From: Blattamonas nauphoetae
Taxonomy: Eukaryota; Preaxostyla; Oxymonadida
Reading direction: 5' to 3'
DNA length: 64,000 nucleotides
NCBI GenBank assembly: GCA_033064195.1
Contig: JARBJD010000187.1
Location: 82,082 to 146,081, forward strand
In this document: piece by piece, positions 1 to 12,122 of the stretch
Layout of the letters: every line of letters starts with the position of its first letter
Numbering within the stretch: position 1 is the stretch's first letter
Program-made: the position numbers and the translations under genes
The notes under the pieces: model-generated
Databases searched by the model: none
What the model saw: only the letters and a program-made list of their open reading frames with translations
Told to the model about the DNA's origin: nothing

Positions 1-120
1 GGTGACGGAGTCAGTGCGCGCTGAAATGTCCCTTTCGACGGCGTGTGCACTCTCGGCGACCATTGGTTGTGCTGCATGCAACTACAAAGGCACCATATGA
101 TTGATTAGATGTGTTTTCAG

Positions 121-185
121 AAACCGGAGGTGCAATCAACCTTGACATAGGTGTGGGTGGAGACGGGGGATCTATTATTGATTAG
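121..185 (+). CDS. Possible last exon of a gene entering from the left
   Basis: A pyrimidine-rich acceptor-like sequence ends at 120 (gttttcag) and is followed by a short open frame reading TGGAINLDIGVGGDGGSIID and a TAG at 183-185. The glycine-rich GGAI style resembles beta-helix surface proteins, of which a clearer relic lies at 10.5-11.9 kb. The upstream part is outside or not readable in one frame (positions 1-110 are open in frame 2 up to a TGA). From 186 to 608 I see no gene, only a short direct repeat. This is a weak call based on one splice-like site and a short peptide. Confidence 0.2.
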
Positions 186-564
186 AATCTCCTGCCAGAC
201 AAATTGAGTTGTTAGTTATGCTAAATAAAGGAGAAGACTTCACCACTGGGAATTGGTTGGAGTATGTGATCGTACGCAATTGAAAGTGTTGCGTTGACTT
301 GTGGTCGCGTTGATTAGAAGGAAAAATGATCCAAAATTTACATAGTTGGCGATGGGTTGAGAGAGTGGCACCATCCAGTGAACAGAAAGAGAGTTGAGGA
401 TGAAAAATTTCCGACTGAATTATTCGGATCAAACAACCCTTTCTTTGGATAATCGTTCCACACATTCTGAACTCGATGTGAATTGCAAAGCAACTGCGGC
501 TACTATCACATGAACCTGACTTAGCGACCCTCTCGATGAATTATTGACAAAAAAGTTTATTGTG

Positions 565-597
565 AATTAAACCGGTTTTATAAATTAAACCGGTTTT
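565..597 (+). repeat. Direct repeat AATTAAACCGGTTTT x2
   Basis: The 15-mer aattaaaccggtttt occurs at 565-579 and again at 583-597, three bases apart. It lies just upstream of the first gene of the window and contains the self-complementary core aaaccggttt. It could be a promoter element or a small duplication. Function is unknown. Confidence 0.5.
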
Positions 598-608
598 GTG
601 GAGGGTCT

Positions 609-3202
609 ATGAGACACATGCTGTTCTCATGTCATCGAAATGGGTGCCAATCGTCACATCTCTTCTTCTGTCATTCAGGCTCAGAAATGTTTCTGAACGT
701 CATTATCCAATCGTCTCAATTTGTGACATTTCTCATCTCAAATCGATTCGTCCTCAATGAAAACTTATCTCGCTTGTTCATGCTTCTATTGGTAATCATC
801 CTTCTTGTGGGCCAATATCACCTTCCAACATTGGAATTTGTTCTCGCTTCTCCATTTGTTATGGCACTATCAAGTTGTCTCTCATTCATCGAATACTGTA
901 GTCCTCTCTGGAGGACTCTCGATGAAATCAAAGCATCGCTGGAAGGATGGAAGGAAGAAGATCCAGAAGTGGTCCAATCTGGAAAACGATTGTTCCAAGC
1001 TCTGTTTTCGGAAAGCTTCGAAGACACACTCGAACAGCTGTTGCTGTACAACAAGGATGAAGCGACTGCCCTCCACATTGTCCGACATATTTGTTCAAAC
1101 TTGTACTTGCTGGGATCGAATGTGGATGATGTTGAACAGTGAGATCTCGACTCAATTCTCTTCATCATTTCTTTCTTTCTCTCTTCACCATCTCATCAAA
1201 TCAATATTCAAAGTTTGTTTTGTGGTATTCATTCACTCATCCAGATAAATACTCTATTTCCTTCTCCAATTGACCAGAAACGGTTTTCTCTTTGGATATC
1301 ACCGATCTCAACACCTGTGACATTCATCATCAAGAACAATCTCTCCAACACATTCTTTTTCGCTCACCTTCTGAAAATGTTGAAGAGATTTAACTCACTT
1401 ACATCCACATAACTTTAAGACTCTTTTAGGACAGGAGAGTCGAAACTTTTTTGAGGATGATTTTGTTCTGGTTCGATCACATTTTGTCCAAATGATACCC
1501 ACCCTCGACTCGGTATGTAGTTGTCCGATTCTTTATCTTTACTCTTTCTTCCATGATCTTTCATCACCATCTTTTCTCATTCATTCAGCATCTTCAGTTC
1601 GATTCGAATCAAAGTTCGAAGGTCTGAATCTTCCTTATTTCAACATATATAACTCCATTTCTCATGTTTCAGAAAGAAACCACAATTGACACCACTATTG
1701 AAGCCTTGGAAGGTGGAATGTCACAACCAGACACTGTTGTGCACTCAAGAGTTTGGCTCAACATTCCGATTCTACTCCGAGATTGTGACCTGCTGGAAGA
1801 GAAGAACATACCCAAAATGGACAGACTAATCCAGTCAATCTTGCAGATTCTCACCGTGTGCTTGAGGAATGACATCTCCATCATCAATCGAAGCTTGCTT
1901 CATTCCTCACTCTCCACTCTCGCCACATCCCCCACTCTTCCCAAAACGATCCGTGTTTGTGTTGAACAGTGCTTGGTCTCCTTGAATTCTCATGAGGATG
2001 GTCATTTCGTTCTCGTCGATACCGACGAGTTCAAATCGATGAAAGAAGCTGCCCTTCGGAACTTGGAAACAACTTCGAACCAAAAAGAGGAGATTAACCA
2101 GCTCAACCAGACCATCGCCACTCTCCGACAGCAACACAAGGAGGAGAAAGAGAGGCTGACGAAAGATCATGAAGAGGCCAGTGAAATTGCTCGAAAAGAT
2201 GCTGAAACCAGAATCGAACAACTCCTGATTGAGAAACAGAATGTGGAGAACACTCTGAAGGAATCAAAAGAAAGAGAGAAGAAAGCCGAGGAGAGAGAGA
2301 TGATGGCTCATGCGGACAGAAGGCAAGCAGAAGAATCTCGGATGAAGATTGAAGAAGAGAAGAAGAAAGCAGAAACTGAAAGAGGGAAGATAGAAGAGAA
2401 GAAGAGAAAGGCAGAAGAGAGAATAAGAAATGCCGAGGAAGCGAAGCGGATGGCAGAGGAGAGACAGAAACACGCAGAGGAACTGAAAGGACAGGCCGAG
2501 AGAGAGAAAGAGAAGCTATCAGATGAATTGAAGGGAACTCGCAAAGAGCTTGGAGATGCTCGAGAAGGGATGGCTAAGAGTGAGCGAGAGAAGACAACAC
2601 TGAAATCGCAGAACGACGAATTGAAACTCCAGCTGGCCAATCTTCCGATTTGGGTTGGAACAGAATCTCTCCAAACATTCGACAGCACAGCTCACCAACT
2701 CACTCCAACAACTCTCACACAAATTATCAAACTTGAAGGAACCAACGAGTGTAGAACCGCGTTCACTTTCCCGATCTACGATGGAGAGTGTGAACTTAAA
2801 ATCAGAGGAAACAGCACACGTTGGAAGAGGAGTATGTTATTCTCTCTTCTCATCTTTTCAGTGCTTGGCTTCGTCAGACATCCTCTTCCTGACGATGCCA
2901 CGCAACACTCTGGAGGATCCTATCACATTGGGATTGGAGGTGATTTCGTTCTTTGGGATGGCAGAATGTGGCATGCTGGGAAAGAATTCAAGCCAGCAGG
3001 AACGAACAAGAAATGTGATAAAGAGGGGCAGACAGCAGCAATTCGAGTGAACATGTCGACTCGAGAAGCTCGACTGTTTGTGGACGATGAGGAACAGCCT
3101 GGGATCTTCACCGGTATCCCTTCTCCTCTCTGCCTTGGAATCACTACATGGGACCAGAATGCACAAATTGAAGTGCTGTGGTTCAAACAACAAAGATCCT
3201 GA
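609..3202 (+). CDS. Helical / coiled-coil protein with C-terminal SPRY-like domain
   Basis: A multi-exon gene. The first exon block (to about 1133) encodes a helical segment reading ...SFIEYCSPLWRTLDEIKASL..., closed by a donor gtgaga. A middle exon around 1456-1512 reads EDDFVLVRSHFVQMIPTLDS and ends at gtatgt. The main exon starts at 1673 after tttcag and encodes a helical domain, then about 170 residues of charged coiled coil (E/K/R-rich, about 2080-2640), then a SPRY-like beta domain ending FKQQRS. A 30-nt intron at 2832-2861 is invisible as a stop because it keeps the frame; removing it restores RMLGFVRHPLPDD. Junctions between 1133 and 1456 could not be resolved, and the true start (609, 861 or other) is open. 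SPRY domains usually bind proteins; no enzymatic motif is seen. The architecture is characteristic of large oxymonad gene families (inference). Confidence 0.65.
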
Positions 3203-3502
3203 CGATTCTTGCATGATCCAGACAGACCACTTTGATTACAGATGATCAACGAAAACATACAATTGGCCTCTCTCCTGTCATCTCTTTTTTCTTCATCATC
3301 AAACTTGCATTCATGTCATTCTCTGCCATCCGTTTCACAAACTTCTCCCATTTTCACAGTGTTTCTATAAATTTCGAGAGATTCACTTTTTTGCTGTTTT
3401 GGAACTGGAGCCTCGACATAACGGTGCATTTTTGTTTGTCTCTCGTGGGACAACCAAAAAAACACATCTTATGGGCAGCTTCTGATCAACAAACCTCTCT
3501 TG

Positions 3503-6500
3503 ATGTTGAAGACACCGACCAGAGTTTGTTAACTTCATCATTAATTTCCTATTTTCTATCCTTCTTACTCAACTATTTCAGACACCGGCCGCACACACGC
3601 AAAGTTTGCGAAGACAGGCTCAAACTCCTCCAACTGAGACACTTACAGCCTCAATTCAAACATTGTCAAAGGAAAACGAAGAATTGCGTGCTTATGTTGA
3701 TGTCTTGAAGGAGGCACTGGACGACAAAGCATATCGAATCGGCCTAGGCGATCTCAAAGTATGTCATCTTTCAATTCCACACCATAAATTTTTTCTTTCA
3801 TCAACAATATAGGGTGTTGTACTTCGAGATCTTGAAGTACTCAAACATCAGTGCCGAGCCTTTGAAGAAGATAATGCGCGAAAGGCGGAAGAAATTCAAT
3901 CTCTCAACTCTCAAATAACATCCCTCAACTCAGATCTTTCCATCGCTCACAAACAAGGGAAAATGTCATCAGATCAAGAATTCCAACTTAACAAAAAATA
4001 CTTTGATATGGAATCGCAAAACCAGCAGATCGTGGAAGAAAATAAAAAGCTGGTCACTGAACGCGACACTCTCAAAGAAGCCATGGAACAGTTGGAAAGC
4101 GAGCACACTGTTCTTCGAGATACACATACAACAGTTTCGGACACGTTGGAACAAGTGAAGGAAGCTAAGAAAATATTGGAGAAAGTTCAGGAGCAAACAG
4201 AACAGAATCTGGAGAAGGCACGAGAAGATATCAATGCTCTTTCTCATAGTCTGGCAAAGAGAGATTCCGATTTATCTGCTCTTCGCACAGAGAACGAGAA
4301 ATTCAAAAAGGAGAACAAGTCGATGAAAGATGAACTTTCTGAACTTGGGCGGACAGCCGAAGAAGCCCTTGCTCTTCAGTCCGATCTTGTTCGAGCCCAT
4401 TCGGAAATGAAAGAGAATCTCGAGACAGCGGAGGGAGAGATGAGTCGAATGAGGAAGGAACATTCTGAACGTCAACAAGAGTATGAAACTATCATCGAAA
4501 AGCAGAAACAAAATCAACAGAATCTTGAACATCGAATTGAGGAGCTTCAAAATGATCTGAAGGCGGCCAAAGAAGCGATGAAAGACGTCGAAAAAAACCT
4601 GAAAGAAACGGAGAAAAAGCTCACAGCCAAAGAAATTGAAATGGAAAAATTCACCCATACATCACAGCATTCATCCCAAACACTCTCTTCACAGGTAGAA
4701 TCTTTGAACGCAAAAATAGCTGATCTACAGGAGACGAACAATGAATATAAAACACGAACCAACAACGCGATCTCACAAATGGAAAAGGCAAACAATGAAC
4801 TCTTTGTTATCAAGGCAAAATTGGAAGGAACAGAAAAAGATAAAGCTATCCTCGAACGTGAGAACTCCGAACTCCATCTGACAGTGAAGCAACTCAAAGA
4901 AGATCAGAAATTGGAACGGACTCTGCAGAATGGATCAATGCACAATCTCAAAATGGAGAAGAAACAGGTCGAGGATTCCCTCAGAGAAGCAGAATATGCC
5001 CAACAATCTCTCCAAATCGAAGTCAACGGTTTGAAAGCTGAAATCGCCAAGGCAGAGCGAGATTTCGACAGTAAACTCTCTTCTGTGACTGATGAACGAG
5101 ACAGACTCCAATCTATGCTCGAATCTCTCAATGCTGATCAGCGCTCAGTCATGAAAGAGAAACAGGAAGCAACGGAAGAAAAACTTCGAACAGACACAAA
5201 ATTAGAATCTGCCCTTCTGAAAAATACTACATTACAACAGGAAAACGCAAAATTACTTTCAGAACTCACCTCTCTCAAACAGGAACACGCCGATCTAGTT
5301 TCTGAACACAACAGCCGTGAACAGGATACTATCCAAGCCAAACTTACCGCAGACGCCTGCAAAACCGAAGCGGAACAATGCCGTCTGGATGTTGAACGAA
5401 TTACAGGTCAACTTGAAGAAGAAAGGCGTGCGTTGATTGGACAGATGCAGCTGCTCAGTGCCGACAAAGACCGAGCAGAAGAGGAACGAGCCCAACGTGA
5501 ACGAGAGCTGGACGAGATCCGACGTCGCATCGGAAACGAGAAAGATTCTGTCGTCGCCGAGAATCTTCAGTTGCGCCGATTCTCAGAAGAGGCGAAGACC
5601 CAAATTGCAGATCTGAAACAGACAGTGTCGGAGATGAAGAAAAGCTCCGAACAGGACCGAGCACGACTTGAGGCAGCAGGGGAGCAGAAGATGAAAGACA
5701 CCAACGCCCAGTTGAAACAACTCCAATCTGACATTCTTGCGAAGGAGAGGCAGATCGGTGATTTGCGACAGGAGAATGCGTCGCTGGCGGAGAAGCTTGC
5801 TTCGACGAGTCGGGATCTTCAGCGGATTGAGCAGGCACTTCATGACGAGAAGATTGAGAGGGATGAGGAACGGGCTGTGTTTGAGAGACGAATTCACGAA
5901 ACAGGAAATGATGAATCGTTGGCTGTCACACAAAGGATCGAAGCGGAAGATCAACTGAACGAGCTGCGGAGGGAGTTGGAGGCCACTCGACAGGAGCGAG
6001 ACAGACTCGACAGCGAGCTGCAATACAAGAACGAGCAAGCAGGGAACCTGCAGGAGGACATGGCACAAGTGGCGAAGGTGAAATCCGAGTTGGAGACTAT
6101 GTTTGAGCAGATGAAGGAGGAGAGACACCAACGAGCCATCGAGATGAAAGTGTTGAGGAAGGAGATTGAGGAGCTGACGGACGAGTCGGACAGGCTTCGT
6201 CTGCAGCTGGGAGAGGAGAAGAAGGCGAGGACACGGAACGCAGCTGAGTGGGAAATGAAAGAGAAGGAGATGTCGACAAAAATCGCGATGTATGAGAAGC
6301 AACTCGGAAACACAAAAGAATTGCACAAGACGGGAAGCGATCAACGCACACTCGCCGAACAGGATGCGCGAAATGTGAGGGAACAACTCGCCATTCTGGA
6401 CGCAGAAAAGGCAGCACTGGAAAACGATTTGAGTGTGGCTGTGCAAGAACTGGAGAATTACCGCGAATCTCTGACGCTGAGTGAGAGCGCTCGTGAAGCG

Positions 6501-7124
6501 ATGAAGAGAGATTGGGACGAAAAGGATCGTATGCTGACACAGAGACTTCAGGAATGTGAGGAGGAGCTGAGAGAGAGGGGAAGAAGACTCATCGAGGCAC
6601 AGGAGCAGCTGAACACGAAGGACAAGGTGTTGGAAGAGATGGAAGCTCTGTACGACGACATCGTCCTGCAGAACACGCGTCTTCAGAGCGAGAACATTCG
6701 AGTGAAGGAAAGTGTGAACATCCCACTCACCGCTTCAATCACACGAACACCTCACACACGCGAACCTCTCCGTTATTCACAGATGGCGAAGGAGGAGGAG
6801 AGGAACTTGTCTGTCTTCAGCACAAAAGCAACCACAACACCAACAGCCATTCGCACGCCAGCCACAACACTCCGAAATTCTGGTGCGAACCACACTGGAC
6901 AAACTGACCTCCATTCTTCATTTCACATCGATCGCTCCCAGCCGATCAAATCGTCTTCCTCTCCCTCTCACTCCAACCACCAGGGTCTCGTCACAACTCC
7001 TCCACTCAAAGCGCAGACAGGCCCACACACACCGACATCCATTCGACAGAACCAGCCGGTGCTAAATTCGCGATTTGACGAACTAGATCGACTGGCCAGC
7101 CTCACAGATAGTTTTTCAGGGTAA
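3503..7124 (+). CDS. Long coiled-coil protein, about 1,169 residues, three exons
   Basis: The start ATG at 3503 opens a 21-nt first exon (MLKTPTR). A 58-nt intron follows (3524-3581, gtttgt...ttcag), then exon 2 (3582-3758), a 54-nt intron (3759-3812, gtatgt...atatag) and exon 3 (3813-7124). Phases match throughout and the sum is 1,170 codons. The N-terminus is rich in T-P pairs (KTPTRTPAAH...QTPPTE), possible proline-directed phosphosites. Residues about 40-930 are nearly continuous heptad-like E/K/Q/L coiled coil with no globular domain. The last 120 residues are S/T/P-rich and disordered, with more TP motifs, and end LASLTDSFSG. The layout suits a centrosomal, basal-body, cytoskeletal or golgin-type scaffold, but no family-specific motif was recognised. 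The neighbour on the left runs in the same direction. Confidence 0.8.
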
Positions 7125-7469
7125 ATTAGGATATTATGGTCTTAATTTCAATTACTCATCTCACAGATCTCGTTTCTTCGCAGTTTTGATCGTGGCCGGT
7201 CAGAAGGGAGAACAGTGTCTAAGAGTCGTTGTTTGAAGTGACCAATGGGAATGTGAGGAAACAAGATTAAATAGAGACTACAAGATTGAACAAGAACCGG
7301 GTTTTGACCAGCCATTTTGAGAAAACACGCTGCACAGAGAGGTTCAGCAAGCCGGGAGAGAAAAAGAGATGAAATAATCATTGCAAGAAACACTCGTTGG
7401 AAGGTCCTCCGGGGAGGCAGGAGAGATTGAAAAAAGACGTGAAGTGCTCTTCGGAAGTAAATGAAGATT

Positions 7470-8889
7470 TCAGAGTCGAGAACGGGTATAGGAAATATTG
7501 ACTGGTCTGTCACCAAGCAAGGCTTCGTGTAGCAATGCCATAACGTTGTTAGACGCTTCAATACTTGGTAGTTGTACAATGGCCATGCCTTTATTTCCTT
7601 TCGATAGCAGCTGGACTTTGACAGGCTCTACAACCTTTGAAACAAATGAAACGATTTGATCGAGCGATGTTGATCCAGGAAAGTTGCTGAGGTGGAGGTA
7701 TTCTGTCGGAGTAGCGACAAATTTGGGCCCCACAATTCCAGACCAAATGGAGCGAGTTCTCTTCAATTCTGTGTTGTCGAATTCTAACAGTCGTCCTGAC
7801 TCTGTTGCAGGGAGGGTGTTAGTGAGGAGGACAGTCTGATATTTTGAGAAATGGATCTGTAAGACATTCCCGAGGAGAGGAGTACCGTTGAGTGCTGTTT
7901 GCGCATCTGATGCCTGAGATGCTGATGCAAATTGGATAAGTGCGGTACCAGGTTTGTCGCGGAGAAGCTTAATCCTGTGGATGATTCCGTAATTAGAGAA
8001 TAAATTGAAGAGTTCGTGGCAGCCCACTGTATCTTCTGGAAATCCGGAGACAATCAAAACCAATTTCTCATCTCCTCCAATCAGATGTCCAGGTGGGGGA
8101 ACAATGAAGCCTCCTAAACCTGTTAAAGGCGTCAGGTAGCTGCTCGGGTATGAAGGAAGCTTCGTTGGTTTATAACAGGTGTAATCATGTGCTTTATCTG
8201 AATTAATTGTGATATTTAGGTCAGTAATGGTGCTAAATTGGATGTGGAGTGTGCAGGAATGAGCATATATGTTCTTTCCATTGAGGTCATTCTTCGCATG
8301 CATGGCTGCTGCTACAGTACTGAACTGGACGAGGGCCTGGAAACCTGCATCTTTTGAAAACAGAATTATTTTCCGAACAGAGCCAGGCATTGTTGGCTCA
8401 TATGGAGCAAAGATTCTGTTGAGGTTGTCGAGCGTAATCTCGTAGAGTGGCTTGACGACGCTGACGAGGAGGACAGGCGAGACTTTATCGTATTCTGTTG
8501 ATGTTTTCTCTTTTTGGATAGTGTTGTGGAGGGATGGCTGGACATAGATAGGATGTGTTCTGGTTATTCAAGAGAATGAGTTGAGAGAGTTTTGAGACGC
8601 AAAAAAAGAGAGAGACTGGAGGTGTAAAGCCATTCCATCAAATTCATTGATGAAGCGTGAACAGTCAGCTTCGGTCTCAAACTGAACTAGTGCCTGTTTC
8701 TTTCCATGAAGGAGAAGGACGTCTGTAACAAGTCCAAAGCGTGAGCAGAGTTGAACGAGATCGGTCTTGATGAAAAATAGAGAAAGGAGGTTTTCATACC
8801 TGTGTGACGATGGGAGAGATATTTCGAAGATGTGCTACTCGTGTATTATGCTTAACCGACGACTGTTGTGGATCCAAGTCTCCTTCCAT
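7470..8889 (-). CDS. PTBP: Polypyrimidine tract-binding protein homologue (four RRMs)
   Basis: Three exons: 8889-8800 (30 codons from ATG, in-frame TAG four codons upstream), 8765-8617 and 8559-7470, with introns of 34 nt (8766-8799) and 57 nt (8560-8616). The spliced product is 442 residues. RRM1 contains RVAHLRNISPIVTQ and TDVLLLHGKKQALVQF. RRM2 follows IYVQPS and carries KIILFSKDAGFQALVQF and the GKNIY...CTLHIQFS segment typical of PTB/hnRNP L. RRM3 has LIVSGFPED...LFNLFSNYG. RRM4 ends in the final strand VNISYTRSRL, like the C-terminus of animal PTB. PTB proteins bind CU-rich RNA and regulate splicing, polyadenylation and translation, mainly in the nucleus. Domain order and inter-RRM spacing match the family, so the call is firm. 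Its target introns here would be unusually short. Confidence 0.93.
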
Positions 8890-9012
8890 AAAGTAATATT
8901 TCTAGAGCTATTCACGCAAGGAGATAAAAAAATAACGATGACATACTGTGGATCACGAGGTATGGAGTGAAATTCGCAAGAAGAGTGTCCCGGAGCTTGA
9001 TCAAACCTTCAC

Positions 9013-10130
9013 AATTGATTAAGTATATGTCCAACTGTACTATGCACTCTCACCCACTTCACTGCAACCATTGAACATAAAAAATAATAAACCGAGAGTG
9101 AAACTTGTATATATGTCTTCTGTGAGAAGAAAAGTGAAATATGGTATCGACTTGATCCAGACGATTCTCCCAAACTCAGCTCGAATGACTGTTGATCGTG
9201 ACTTTGTATGAAGTATCATTCCATTATCTTACAATTCCAGACAACTTTTACTACAATGAAACCATGATTGGCTGTATTTCACCATCAAGTCTCTAGTGAG
9301 ATCATTGTTGTCATTAGGACTTGAAACTCTCGTTTCAAGCGCGAACAACGGAGTACGAGTGGGAAAGAGCATCGAACATCAGTCAAACACAACCTTTAAA
9401 ACCTGATTAGGCTTTATGGACATGAATTCCAAGAGTTTCCTCGAATCATGAACACCCTTGATTCAATAGTCACGGTTTGTCTTTCTATTTTCAATAATCT
9501 CCTGAAAGGCACAAGATGGATAACACAATTTCTCCGACTTAGTCCAGTTGGTTTGAAATCAAAGTCATCAGACGGCTGAACCAATTGCATTCTCTACATC
9601 TTTATCGAACAGAAACACACATTGTCAGACATGTCAGTGTATCAATGTTTGCATTATTCCGTTTCATCTCGCCAGAAGCACAATTCAAACCGGAATTGAT
9701 GACTCAACATGTTTGATCTGAACATTTTCTTCATTCATATCGATTCGAAGGTGATATATCTGATGCCTATTGGACATCAATATCATCTCCAACCGAACCG
9801 AAAGTATTTAGTTCTGTCGTCAAGTTAGAATCGAAGAACAGGGACAGAAAGACACATCGTTCATTACCACCAAATTTCACGAAACAAACAGCTCGGAAAA
9901 GACGTTGATGTCGCAGAAGAAGCATGTAAAGTACTTGATCAATGAATGAAGACCCTACAAGTCTAATTGACAGTAAAAATGGAGAAACAGTGAAAGGATC
10001 CATCTTAGGTTTTCTTCTCACAGAAGACATATATACAAGTTTTATTCTCGGTTTATTGTTTTTTCTGCTCAATGGTTGCAGTGAAGTGGGTGAGAGTGCA
10101 TAGTACAGTTGGACATATAATTACTCAATT
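9013..10130. mobile_element. 1.1-kb element with 121-bp terminal inverted repeats
   Basis: Sequence 9013-9133 is repeated inverted at 10010-10130 (positions pair to a constant sum of 19143) with a handful of mismatches. Shared blocks include ccaactgtactatgcactct and gtcttctgtgagaagaaaa. The 876-bp interior has no convincing coding region. A third, diverged copy of the terminal repeat lies at about 54,340-54,428. This looks like a non-autonomous DNA transposon or fold-back element. I see no clean target-site duplication, so the exact ends are uncertain. Confidence 0.65.
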
Positions 10131-10475
10131 AAACTGACTTCTCACTTCATCGACATCTAGGCACAACTGTAGTGTCAGGAACCGAATGAAAGGAATATGA
10201 ACGTAAAACAGAGGATTCACTCGCTTAGCTTGCTCATCTCTGTCTGCAGCCTTCTCTTCTGCTTGATCGAACTCACTCTTCATAATCTTGCTTGCCTCGT
10301 CTCTTTTGCATATATTATCCTTCGCTTCTTTGTATACTATTTCGATTGAATCCTCGTCAACTGGACAAACTATCGAACTTTCGCTATCTGGATCGTTTTC
10401 TGTGCATCTTTCTGTTGATTCCGTCTCATCTTTGATTCTACTTTTATCTCTTAATTCGGCACTCACCATACCCAT
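10125..10475 (-). CDS. Small acidic ORF, uncertain
   Basis: A 116-codon ATG frame on the minus strand encodes an E/D/K/S-rich peptide (MGMVSAELRDKSRIKDETES...). Its last codons run to the edge of the right inverted repeat of the neighbouring 1.1-kb element. No domain was recognised. It may be a remnant exon or chance ORF. It overlaps the upstream end of a beta-helix-like relic on the other strand only slightly, if at all. Confidence 0.2.
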   Translation of the reverse strand: MGMVSAELRDKSRIKDETESTERCTENDPDSESSIVCPVDEDSIEIVYKEAKDNICKRDEASKIMKSEFDQAEEKAADRDEQAKRVNPLFYVHIPFIRFLTLQLCLDVDEVRSQFN

Positions 10476-10485
10476 TATATTTCAT

Positions 10486-11928
10486 ATGAGTTCAGGAACT
10501 CTCTCCCTCTCGTTTTATTCATTTGAGTCAACTCTCAAAACCGGCCATGTGAATCAATCTTCGAAACAAAAGTTGATTTATGGATCATCAAACGGAGGCC
10601 CATCCGAAAGCATGTTGTATCATTTCTTCCCTCGCACGATCACCGAAACGTCACTCTCAGTGTCAGAAGAAGGATGGGACCACAGACTGTGTGGAGTTGC
10701 GATTCTTCCCTGTTTCTCTCTCACCACTGGCCTCTCGTCACTCAAATCAACTGGATCTGCCGTTCAACTCCAAACAGACACCAAATAGACAGTTTCCTTT
10801 CGCCATTTTAGGATAAACGAACAACTACAATCTGCAATTCGAATCAGGAAACAATCACTGTCACACAAAACGAGCTATTTTTTCCTGAAACTGGTCATTT
10901 CTTGATTTCACTCATCGATTTCACAGAAGCTGACTCGTCACTCTCAAATTCGGAACAACGAACCCTTCCTCTCTTCTCAGTTTCGGAAACAGGATAATTG
11001 ACAGTTTCGTCAGCACGTCATCTGGAAAGATCGCGCTGTCTGGAGTGTCATTGGTAAACTGCAACGAAGAGTCTCAGGCAGTCGGAAGATTGGTTCAGAG
11101 TTGTCGAACTCTATTTGAGACTGGAGATGTTGTGATGAAAGGATGTCGATCACGAAAACGAAGGAAGCAGAAAACCATGAGATTATGCTTTCGGGGAAGT
11201 ATGTTGGATCTGCTGTAACGCTGTCGTCGTTCTCAGACACATTTGGGAAGAGTGGAGTGATTTCGCTTGTTGGAAGTCCTTCGCCCTCAACGACGTTTGA
11301 TTTTTGGAATTGTCGTTTTGAGAAGAACATTGGAACCGAATCTCAAGATATTTTCGTGTCGGGTGGATGGAGAGAGTTTTTGACTCGCGAGAACTTCACG
11401 AACAGTTTCTCCGACAGTGACTTTGATCATGTTGTGATTGGATCGAATGCAGGCAACGATCTTCTTCCTTTCTCGATTCTGAAAGTGAATGAGGAGAGAG
11501 ACGATCCGTTTGCTCTTCGTCTAATTGAACTTGAAACTGACATTGTTGAATCCGATCAATTGTCGATTGGTTCGAAACGGATTGAACTGTTTGGATCATT
11601 GCAATGTTGTGTTCTGGGATGCAGTCATTCTGACACGCTTCTGACGATTTCGACAGGCTCTGGATTGATCCACACGCTCACCCTCTCCCACTCGAACCCC
11701 TCTTCGCTCTGTCCGTTCATGGCGCTGACAGATTCTGGAAAACTCGCTCTTCAATCAGTTTATGTGACTGTCTCACCAATGCCTCTCTGCTCACCTCTGA
11801 TCTCGTCGTTATCTGGATTGGTGCCGCTTTCGATGAGCAACAGAAACAATCTTTATGTTATCTCATCACTCATGACATCAAGAAAACCATCGCAAACCCA
11901 GTTATTTCCGATACTGGCAAAATAAGTT
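10486..11928 (+). pseudogene. Broken beta-helix-type surface protein gene
   Basis: Fragments in successive frames read like one protein. About 10,490-10,788 gives ...GPSESMLYHFFPRT...DHRLCGVAILPCFSLTTGLSSL. About 11,015-11,130 gives SSSGKIALSGVSLVNC. The 11,143-11,925 frame gives GVISLVGSPSPSTTFDFWNCRFEKN and then VVIGSNAGNDLLPF. The CG..LPC.SL..GL..L signature and the repeated short S/T/F/V-rich strands with FxNCxFxxN turns resemble right-handed parallel beta-helix (pectin-lyase-like) surface proteins. The frame is broken by a TAG after 10,788 and by at least one frame change near 11,140, with no plausible introns there. I call it a decayed gene; no signal peptide or membrane anchor is visible. 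Confidence 0.45.
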
Positions 11929-12122
11929 TCAAAAACCTGTCTGTGTTGCCCTAACCGAACGGTTCGCACTCCATCTCTGTCTATCAGGATCCAGTTGCTC
12001 ACATTCCATCGGATTCTTCAAAGGATTCACAACCTGTCTTTCTCGAAAGTCGTTCCAGCAGCAATCATCAACAGTCCCCTCAAACGCTCCATCTTCGTCA
12101 ACTTCGTTTGGGAAGCAGTGGT

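Noticed and set aside
5583-6446. 287-codon minus-strand leucine-rich frame.
   Set aside because: Shadow of the coiled-coil gene; E/K/Q-rich coding read backwards yields L/F/S-rich frames.
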